Assembly: GCA_016201185.1 (NCBI GenBank)
Contig: JACQDG010000412.1
Location: 1 to 5,823 of the forward strand
Length of the DNA: 5,823 bases
Reading direction: 5' to 3'
Source of the DNA: Acidobacteriota bacterium
Lineage (GTDB): Bacteria; Acidobacteriota; Terriglobia; Bryobacterales; JACQDG01
The position numbers and the translations under genes were made by a program. This document shows positions 1 to 4,965 of the stretch, piece after piece; the stretch's first letter is position 1; every line of letters begins with the position of its first letter. The notes under the pieces were generated by a model. It was not told the origin of the DNA. It did no database searches and worked only from the letters and a program-made list of their open reading frames with translations.

Positions 1-110
1 CGGCCGGCGAAATTGCTTCCTCCAGCCTCGCAGGTGGGTTCCCGGAAGAGGTTGGTCCAGCGTTGGATCTTTTGCGTTCATGTTTGGCGTCTTTTTCGAA
101 GATACTGGAA

Positions 111-117
111 AGAGGAG
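111..117 (+). promoter_or_regulatory. Ribosome binding site for the phosphoketolase gene
   Basis: AGAGGAG lies nine bases before ATG 127. This decides the start, because the reading frame is open with no stop from base 1 and a TTG at 13 could otherwise be taken as the start. The 38 extra residues that TTG would add are rich in Trp, Arg and Phe and look unlike a phosphoketolase N-terminus. Bases 1-126 show no recognisable gene. GATACT at 101-106 is a poor -10 with no good -35, so the promoter is not identified. Confidence 0.8.
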
Positions 118-126
118 AACTTTTCC

Positions 127-2520
127 ATGAGCTATACTACCGCCGATGTTTTGCCAGGCCAGAGCCATCCGCTTTCCGGCGAGGAGTTGCGGCTGATTGA
201 CGCTTACTGGCGCGCCGCGAACTACCTCTCGGTCGGGCAAATCTACCTATACGATAATCCGCTGCTGAAGGAGCCGCTCGAGCCGGAACACGTCAAGCCC
301 CGCTTGCTCGGGCACTGGGGCACCACGCCCGGCCTCAACTTCATCTATGTGCATCTGAACCGCCTCATCAAGAAGCACGACCTGAACGTCATATACGTCA
401 CGGGTCCCGGGCACGGGGGCCCCGGGATTGTCGCTAACACCTATCTGGAGGGCACCTACAGCGAGTTCTATTCGCATATTCCGCAAAATGCCCAGGGCCT
501 GAAGCAGCTTTGCAAGCAGTTTTCCTTCCCCGGCGGCATCCCCAGCCACACCGCCCCGGAGACGCCGGGATCGATCCACGAGGGCGGGGAACTGGGCTAC
601 GCGCTTCTGCATGCCTATGGCGCGGCCTTCGACAACCCGGATTTGCTGGTGTGTTGCGTGGTCGGCGACGGCGAAGCGGAGACGGGACCGCTGGCCGCGA
701 GCTGGCACTCGAACAAGTTCCTGAACCCGGAGCGGGATGGCGCTGTTTTGCCGATCCTGCACCTGAATGGCTACAAGATTGCCAATCCCACGGTGCTGGC
801 GCGAATCAGCAACGAGGAGCTGGCCCACCTGTTCACCGGCTACGGCTACAAACCTTATTTCGTGGAAGGAAAAGAGCCGAAGGCCATGCACCAGCTCATG
901 GCAGGAGCACTGGACGAAGTGCTGGCCGAGATCCAGGCCATTCAGGAGGAGGCCCGTTCCCGTGGGTTCGCGCAGCGACCTGCCTGGCCGATGATCATTT
1001 TGCGGACGCCGAAGGGCTGGACGGGTCCCAAAGCAGTGGACGGTCTGCCGGTGGAAGGCTCCTTCCGCTCGCACCAGGTACCGCTGGCCGGTTTTGGGTC
1101 TCATCCGGAGCGCCTGAAGATGCTCGAAGCGTGGATGAAGAGCTACCGCCCGGAAGAGCTTTTCGACGCCAAGGGCAAGCTACGGCCGGAGCTGGCCGAG
1201 CTCGCGCCGAAGGGCCCGCGCCGCATGGGCGCCAATCCACACGCCAACGGCGGCTTGCTGCTAAAGGACCTCATCCTGCCGGACTTCCGCGACTACGCCG
1301 TCGATGTGCCCCAGCCGGGCGCGGTCGAGGTTGAGGCGTGCCGTGTCATGGGCTATCTCCTGCGCGACGTGATGAAGCTGAACGTCGAGGCGCGGAACTT
1401 CCGCGTCTTCGGACCCGATGAAACCGCCTCGAACCGGCTGGGCGCCCTGTTTGAGGTGACCAACCGAGCCTGGACTGCCCAGATTCTCCCTACCGATGAT
1501 CACTTGGCAGCCGATGGGCGCGTGATGGAGGTGCTGAGCGAACACATGTGCCAGGGCTGGCTCGAAGGCTATCTGCTCACGGGCCGGCACGGCTTCTTTT
1601 CCTGCTACGAAGCGTTCATCCACATCGTTGATTCGATGTTCAACCAGCACGCCAAGTGGCTGAAGGTCACGCGAGAAATCCCCTGGCGGCGTCCCATCGC
1701 CTCGCTGAACTACCTGCTGACGTCGCACGTGTGGCGGCAGGACCACAACGGCTTCAGTCACCAGGACCCCGGGTTTATCGACCACGTCGTCAACAAGAAG
1801 GCGGGCATTGTCCGGGTGTACCTGCCGCCCGATGCCAACACTCTGCTTTCGGTGACCGATCATTGCCTGCGCAGCCGCCATTACGTGAACGTGATCGTGG
1901 CGGGCAAGCAGCGGGCGCTGCAGTGGCTGGACATCGACGCCGCGGTGCGGCACTGCACGGCGGGGATCGGCGTCTGGGGCTGGGCCAGCAACGACCAGGG
2001 AAGCGAGCCGGACGTAGTGATGGCGTGCTGCGGCGACATACCCACTCTCGAGACGCTGGCCGCGGTCGACCTGCTTCGCCGGCACGTTCCTGACCTGAAG
2101 ATTCGGGTGGTCAATGTTGTCGACCTGATGACATTGCAGCCCTCGAGCGAGCATCCCCACGGCCTGCCGGACCGGGAATTCGATTCCATTTTCACGGCCG
2201 ACCGGCCGATCGTCTTCGCTTTTCATGGCTACCCGTGGCTGATCCACCGGCTCACCTACCGCCGGACGAACCATCCGAACCTGCACGTGCGGGGCTACAA
2301 GGAGGAGGGGACCACGACCACTCCGTTCGACATGGCCGTGCTGAACGACCTGGACCGCTTCCACCTGGCGGGCGACGCGATTGACCGCGTGCCACGCCTG
2401 GGAAATATCGCCGGCCACTCGAAGCAGTTCCTGCGCGACAAGCTGATCGAGCACAAGCAGTACATCACCCGCTACGGGGACGACATGCCGGAGATTCGCG
2501 ACTGGAAATGGCCGTACTGA
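127..2520 (+). CDS. xfp: Xylulose-5-phosphate/fructose-6-phosphate phosphoketolase
   Basis: A ThDP- and Mg-dependent cytoplasmic enzyme that cleaves xylulose-5-phosphate (and often fructose-6-phosphate) with phosphate to give acetyl-phosphate plus glyceraldehyde-3-phosphate or erythrose-4-phosphate. The 797 residues match the family's usual ~790-825. Visible motifs: GHWG (H63), GPGHGGPG (93-100, H96), SHTAPETPGS (H141), the signature EGGELGY, and the ThDP motif GDGEAETG (180-187), with D181 and N214 as likely Mg ligands. Further on are TPKGW (K296), RSHQ (H316), GPDETASNRL (429-438, S435 and R437), LSEH (E472, probable cofactor-activating glutamate) and WRQDHNGFSHQDPG (Q538, N541, H545). These align in order with active-site residues known from bifidobacterial enzymes. 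The order fits N-terminal, middle and C-terminal phosphoketolase domains. The frame is open back to the window edge, but ATG 127 has a good ribosome site and gives a normal N-terminus. It appears monocistronic. Substrate preference (xylulose-5-phosphate only or dual) cannot be read from the sequence. Confidence 0.97.
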   Translation: MSYTTADVLPGQSHPLSGEELRLIDAYWRAANYLSVGQIYLYDNPLLKEPLEPEHVKPRLLGHWGTTPGLNFIYVHLNRLIKKHDLNVIYVTGPGHGGPGIVANTYLEGTYSEFYSHIPQNAQGLKQLCKQFSFPGGIPSHTAPETPGSIHEGGELGYALLHAYGAAFDNPDLLVCCVVGDGEAETGPLAASWHSNKFLNPERDGAVLPILHLNGYKIANPTVLARISNEELAHLFTGYGYKPYFVEGKEPKAMHQLMAGALDEVLAEIQAIQEEARSRGFAQRPAWPMIILRTPKGWTGPKAVDGLPVEGSFRSHQVPLAGFGSHPERLKMLEAWMKSYRPEELFDAKGKLRPELAELAPKGPRRMGANPHANGGLLLKDLILPDFRDYAVDVPQPGAVEVEACRVMGYLLRDVMKLNVEARNFRVFGPDETASNRLGALFEVTNRAWTAQILPTDDHLAADGRVMEVLSEHMCQGWLEGYLLTGRHGFFSCYEAFIHIVDSMFNQHAKWLKVTREIPWRRPIASLNYLLTSHVWRQDHNGFSHQDPGFIDHVVNKKAGIVRVYLPPDANTLLSVTDHCLRSRHYVNVIVAGKQRALQWLDIDAAVRHCTAGIGVWGWASNDQGSEPDVVMACCGDIPTLETLAAVDLLRRHVPDLKIRVVNVVDLMTLQPSSEHPHGLPDREFDSIFTADRPIVFAFHGYPWLIHRLTYRRTNHPNLHVRGYKEEGTTTTPFDMAVLNDLDRFHLAGDAIDRVPRLGNIAGHSKQFLRDKLIEHKQYITRYGDDMPEIRDWKWPY

Positions 2521-2548
2521 GGAGCAGGAGCCACCCTGAGCAGATCCA

Positions 2549-2669
2549 AGTGTAAGTCTTCGCACAGGTGCAGGCGCCGCGGGTGCGCCCGGAGAGGTTT
2601 ACAAATCTTTACACTCGCGGGGTAACTTTGTGGCTCGCCGCCGGGTTCTATTAGCAGACGTCGAGTGTA
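2549..2669 (+). repeat. Two inverted repeats sharing one arm in the spacer after phosphoketolase
   Basis: AGTGTAA (2549-2555) can pair with TTACACT (2609-2615). The overlapping TACACTCG (2610-2617) can pair with CGAGTGTA (2662-2669). Bases 2610-2615 belong to both, so in RNA the two stems would exclude each other. The hexamer TTTACA also occurs twice, at 2598-2603 and 2608-2613, exactly ten bases apart. Each stem is short (7-8 bp) with a long loop (53 and 44 bases), so chance is a real possibility. If functional, this could be an attenuator or protein-binding region ahead of the 88-codon gene. Confidence 0.25.
2573..2589 (+). terminator. Weak GC-rich hairpin after phosphoketolase
   Basis: GGCGC (2573-2577) pairs with GCGCC (2585-2589) around a seven-base loop, 53 bases after the phosphoketolase stop. 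It is followed by only scattered Ts (2598-2600, 2606-2610) and no proper U-tract. It is the only hairpin candidate close behind the gene, but a five-base stem is weak for an intrinsic terminator, so read-through into the next gene is possible. Confidence 0.2.
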
Positions 2670-2696
2670 CTTACTCTGTATGTACTCAAGATAGGC

Positions 2697-2963
2697 ATGG
2701 CGCGCATGGGAGAGGACCGCCTGCAATCCCGGCTGAAATCGACAACCTCACTGAACCGCAAGGGTAAGGCAGCGATACGGCCGGAGACGATCGAAGTACA
2801 GCAGGAGGAAGAATCCATCGACGTCGTTTTCCGCTTTCCCAAGGAAGAACCCATCAGGCTGGAGGACAAGGAGGTCGAGTTCGTCAGCCGGTTTGGACCG
2901 CTCGAATTCAAGGGAAAGTTCAGGATGAAGGATATGGAGTACGGAGGCGGTCTCGCATTGTAG
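2697..2963 (+). CDS. Hypothetical protein, 88 residues
   Basis: I do not recognise a named family. The protein is small, soluble-looking and highly charged, with no signal peptide, membrane segment or cysteine. The first 25 residues are basic (Arg/Lys rich), and the middle (about 36-41) is acidic, with QQEEES. The rest alternates hydrophobic and charged residues, suggesting beta strands (DVVFRF, EVEFVSRFGPLEFKGKF), and ends in a KDMEYGG tail. The codons mostly end in G or C, as in the neighbouring genes, which supports real coding. ATG 2697 has almost no room for a ribosome site. ATG 2706 (Met4) has a weak AGG about ten bases before it and may be the true start. An in-frame stop at 2652-2654 limits upstream extension. 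The gene lies 176 bases after phosphoketolase on the same strand. The antisense frame (2651-2911) is Ser-rich with no recognisable motif and is less likely. From memory, the tail resembles the ends of some longer acidobacterial proteins; this is unverified. Confidence 0.6.
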   Translation: MARMGEDRLQSRLKSTTSLNRKGKAAIRPETIEVQQEEESIDVVFRFPKEEPIRLEDKEVEFVSRFGPLEFKGKFRMKDMEYGGGLAL

Positions 2964-3013
2964 AAGGGGCTTCCAAGGTCAGGGTTACCCTTCTCACGGA
3001 CGCCGGAGACCGC
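2947..3013. repeat. Nested inverted repeats between convergent genes, possible bidirectional terminator
   Basis: The outer arms GCGGTCTC (2947-2954) and GAGACCGC (3006-3013) are perfect 8-bp complements. Inside them AGAAGGG (2962-2968) pairs with CCCTTCT (2988-2994), giving a 7-bp stem with a 19-base loop. The outer left arm lies in the last codons of the 88-codon gene, and the inner stem begins at its TAG. The site sits between convergent genes, where a shared terminator would be expected. There is no T-run on either strand, so a standard intrinsic terminator is not shown. Confidence 0.3.
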
Positions 3014-3050
3014 TTCGCGCGCCAGGGCGCCACGACAGCGGAGAGCGGGC

Positions 3051-3087
3051 TCAAATCAAAAGGATTGGCGGGGACGGCCGGACCCCG
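3051..3087 (-). terminator. Possible terminator of the sigma/anti-sigma operon
   Basis: On the minus strand, 54 bases after the anti-sigma stop, CGGGG and CCCCG (plus-strand 3083-3087 and 3069-3073) form a 5-bp GC stem with a nine-base loop. Downstream comes CCAAT and then a T-rich stretch, CCTTTTGATTT. The T-rich part begins several bases after the stem instead of directly behind it, which weakens the call. It is the best terminator-like element on this strand. Confidence 0.25.
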
Positions 3088-3140
3088 TGATGCAGAGACC
3101 CGGATGGCTTGAAGTCCGGAACTCCGATCTGGGGACCCGC

Positions 3141-3908
3141 CTAGAACGAGGCCACAATCAGCGGCGTGGAGGTAGGGGCCGGGGCCCCGGCCTCGGGCTC
3201 CAGGGTAACGGCGACGGCCGCGGCCGTGGAAAGGTCCACTGGCAGGGACCAGACATGGGTAGCTTCGCCGCGCGGGTCGGAGTTGAACAGTCCGGCAGGC
3301 GCTGGCGGGCCGCTCTTGGGCACGATCCACATTTCGTAGATTCTTCCGGCCGGAGCGGGCGGCAAGCGGGAAGCCAACAGCAGCACACCGCGCTGCGGGT
3401 GCACCCAGATGCGGCCGCGGGGGGGTTCCCGATCGGTGCGGCCGAAGATGAGTTGCCGCGATTCCGGCAGGCTGACTAGGGCCAGGGCTTCCACAAGCAG
3501 CCGGTTGCGGACCGTCAGCTCGCTGTTGGTGGTCTCCGCTGCGGCCAACCGGCGACCCAATAGGGCGAGCTGGCCTTCCAACCGCCGCGCACTGTAGTTG
3601 TACCAGAGCACGGCGGCGAGCATCAAAACGGCCAGGGTGGCCCAGGCATGGGTCAGCCAGTTCACGCTGGTCGGTTTTTCCAGCACCGGCGCCACGGCGG
3701 TCACCACCCGGTCGCGGAGCCCGCTAGGCAGCTCGACTTGCGGCGCGGCCAGCGCCAGAGCGGCCACCTGTTGACGAGCCAGGCGGATGCCCGGCGTGCA
3801 GTTCGGGCAGTTTCGCTCGAGGTGCTCCTCGACTTCGCGGCGTTCCTCAGGCTCGGCGACGCCCAGGGCGTAAAGCTCGTAGAATTCCTTCAGCTCGTCG
3901 CAACTCAT
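3141..3908 (-). CDS. Membrane anti-sigma factor with RskA-type domain
   Basis: Probable inner-membrane regulator that binds the sigma factor encoded just upstream and holds it inactive. The 255 residues run in order: an N-terminal cytoplasmic anti-sigma region (1-~75) with zinc-binding-type H29, C34 and C37 in HLERNCPNC; one membrane segment at about 84-104; a polar helical stretch, perhaps coiled coil (105-145); and an RskA-like outer domain (about 150-255) with the typical RIWVHP, GRIYEMWIVP and AVAVTLEPEAGAP segments. The histidine-cysteine spacing is H-x4-C-x2-C, not the classic H-x3-C-x2-C; this variant also seems common in proteins of this type. The start ATG overlaps the sigma stop as ATGA, with no strong ribosome site at normal spacing, so translation is probably coupled. 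In mycobacterial RskA, release of sigma involves regulated proteolysis in the membrane; applying that here is inference. The inducing signal is unknown. Confidence 0.9.
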   Translation of the reverse strand: MSCDELKEFYELYALGVAEPEERREVEEHLERNCPNCTPGIRLARQQVAALALAAPQVELPSGLRDRVVTAVAPVLEKPTSVNWLTHAWATLAVLMLAAVLWYNYSARRLEGQLALLGRRLAAAETTNSELTVRNRLLVEALALVSLPESRQLIFGRTDREPPRGRIWVHPQRGVLLLASRLPPAPAGRIYEMWIVPKSGPPAPAGLFNSDPRGEATHVWSLPVDLSTAAAVAVTLEPEAGAPAPTSTPLIVASF

Positions 3909-4480
3909 GATGCTGCGGCCAATTCCTGGCGCAAATGCTGCAGCGCCGTCCGGACCCAGGTCTTCACGGTGCCCAGCGGCTGGGCCATCCGCTCGGCCAT
4001 CTCGGATTGCGTAAATCCCTGGAAATAGGCCATCTCAATGACCAGCCGCTGGTTCTCATTCAGCTTCTCCATGGCCCGGCGCACGCGCCGCCCCTGCTCG
4101 GCGCTGATGAGGGCCTTTTCCGCGTCCTGGAAGTTTTCCGGCCGCTCCGAATCATAAGACTCCCAGACGCTGTGCTCCGGCCTGCCGGCCGCGGCGCGCA
4201 CCCAGTCGATGGCCCGGTTGCGGGCCATGGTCAGCACCCACGCGGCGGGCGAGCCGCGGCTCGGATCGAACACATGCGCTTGGTTCCACACGCGCAAGAA
4301 CGTCTCCTGCACCAGGTCCTCCGCCACTCCTGGATCCTGCACGATCCGATAAACCAAGGAATAGACCGCGCGGCCAAAAGCGTCATACAGGCGGCCCATC
4401 GCCTGGGGATCGCGCCGTTGGAGCCCTTCGATCAGTCCCGGGTCATCCTGGGGAGAGTTGGCCGGAGCGGGCCGGGGCAT
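3905..4480 (-). CDS. ECF-family RNA polymerase sigma factor, SigK-like
   Basis: An extracytoplasmic-function sigma factor that would direct RNA polymerase to a small regulon. The 191 residues are normal for the group. Region 2 covers about 28-96, with the core-binding and -10-melting segment AEDLVQETFLRVW (53-65) and AWVLTMARNRAIDWVR (80-95). A variable linker follows (about 97-130). Region 4 covers about 133-187: LNENQRLVIEMAYFQGFTQSEMAERM, then the helix-turn-helix recognition part LGTVKTWVRTALQHLRQEL. The downstream RskA-type anti-sigma partner points to the SigK-like (ECF19-like) group, though assignment to a numbered group needs a profile search. The stop TGA overlaps the partner's ATG by four bases. 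ATG 4480 is chosen because it gives a normal N-terminus and sits directly behind a TATAAT box; no Shine-Dalgarno sequence precedes it. ECF factors often activate their own promoter, but no repeated ECF-type motif is evident here. Confidence 0.94.
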   Translation of the reverse strand: MPRPAPANSPQDDPGLIEGLQRRDPQAMGRLYDAFGRAVYSLVYRIVQDPGVAEDLVQETFLRVWNQAHVFDPSRGSPAAWVLTMARNRAIDWVRAAAGRPEHSVWESYDSERPENFQDAEKALISAEQGRRVRRAMEKLNENQRLVIEMAYFQGFTQSEMAERMAQPLGTVKTWVRTALQHLRQELAAAS

Positions 4481-4487
4481 GATCGGG

Positions 4488-4516
4488 ATTATAACGCAAT
4501 CCGCTTAAAGGCTCAG
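4488..4516 (-). promoter_or_regulatory. Candidate housekeeping promoter of the sigma gene
   Basis: On the minus strand a perfect TATAAT (plus-strand 4488-4493) stands seven bases before the sigma ATG. With a 17-base spacer, the matching -35 position (4511-4516) reads CTGAGC, which shares only T, G and A with TTGACA. A consensus -10 is unlikely by chance in such GC-rich DNA. If it is used, transcription would begin at about 4481-4480, on or next to the start codon, giving a leaderless mRNA. The weak -35 leaves room for an activator. Confidence 0.45.
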
Positions 4517-4580
4517 GGCCCAAGGCGCCTCATTCATTCTTACGTTTCCCAGCGCCCATGGGATTTATCGGACCGGCCAT

Positions 4581-4605
4581 TCCGGCACGGCCGGAGGCAC
4601 GGCCG
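4581..4605. repeat. Short hairpin and overlapping 10-bp direct repeat
   Basis: TCCGGC (4581-4586) and GCCGGA (4590-4595) form a perfect 6-bp stem with a three-base ACG loop. Overlapping it, GGCACGGCCG occurs at 4584-4593 and again at 4596-4605, a 12-base period. No T-tract follows on either strand, so terminator function is not supported. The site lies about 100 bases upstream of the sigma ATG, where a regulator could bind. Confidence 0.35.
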
Positions 4606-4797
4606 ACCGCCTGGTTCAACGTGACGACCCGCACCATCGAGAACCGCGCAAGAAACCGGAATATGCCGAAGTGATGAAGCGCAAAAAGCCAGCCGTCCGT
4701 ATTTCCGCCCGTGGAGCGCAGTTGCGACTGCTCGAGCAGGGAAGCGCCATCATGGGCGTCTGGCTCGGAAAGCAATTCCCCGGGCAGCGGGACGCGG

Positions 4798-4814
4798 GGA
4801 GAACCGAATTCTCC
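4798..4814. repeat. 6-bp hairpin in the exporter-sigma spacer
   Basis: GGAGAA (4798-4803) and TTCTCC (4809-4814) are perfect complements around a five-base CCGAA loop. It lies about 150 bases after the exporter stop on the minus strand. With no T-run behind it, it is not a standard terminator, though it could stabilise the 3' end of the exporter mRNA. Confidence 0.3.
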
Positions 4815-4965
4815 GGACCGGGCGGCGGCCTGATTGAGATAGCTGACGCGAGGGAGCAACTGTTCGCAAAGCGGAAAGCCTGGCAGTTCGGATGGCTGCC
4901 GCTCGGGTTCAGACGCGGGCGCCTGCGGGGGATGGCCCACAGGAGCCCGACAGGGGGAAGATGGA

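Larger units (their letters stand above)
4481..4965. other. 485-base stretch without a convincing gene
   Basis: Lies between the exporter stop and the sigma start. It has long open frames on both strands: plus 4671-5156 from GTG (open from 4509), and minus 4940-4530 from GTG. Neither has a ribosome site, a recognisable motif, or an amino-acid make-up clearly better than its antisense. The plus frame also runs far into the well-supported exporter gene on the other strand. Visible structure: a 6-bp hairpin at 4581-4595, a 6-bp hairpin at 4798-4814, and a direct repeat of GGCACGGCCG at 4584-4593 and 4596-4605. The right-to-left end carries the sigma promoter. It could be a long regulatory spacer, a decayed gene, or hold one unrecognised small gene. 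Confidence 0.5.

Noticed and set aside
101..106. GATACT as a -10 box for phosphoketolase
   Set aside because: Only four of six bases match, there is no credible -35, and the start would fall inside the ribosome site.
13..126. N-terminal extension of phosphoketolase from TTG 13
   Set aside because: The extra residues do not look like the family, and ATG 127 has AGAGGAG at ideal spacing.
1261..2565. A 434-codon minus-strand open frame opposite phosphoketolase
   Set aside because: An antisense shadow typical of GC-rich genes. It has no recognisable domains, whereas the plus strand carries all phosphoketolase motifs through this stretch.
3087..3479. Plus-strand 130-codon Gly/Arg-rich frame
   Set aside because: It lies antisense to the RskA domain of the anti-sigma gene. 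The Gly/Arg richness is a by-product of Pro/Ala codons on the true strand.
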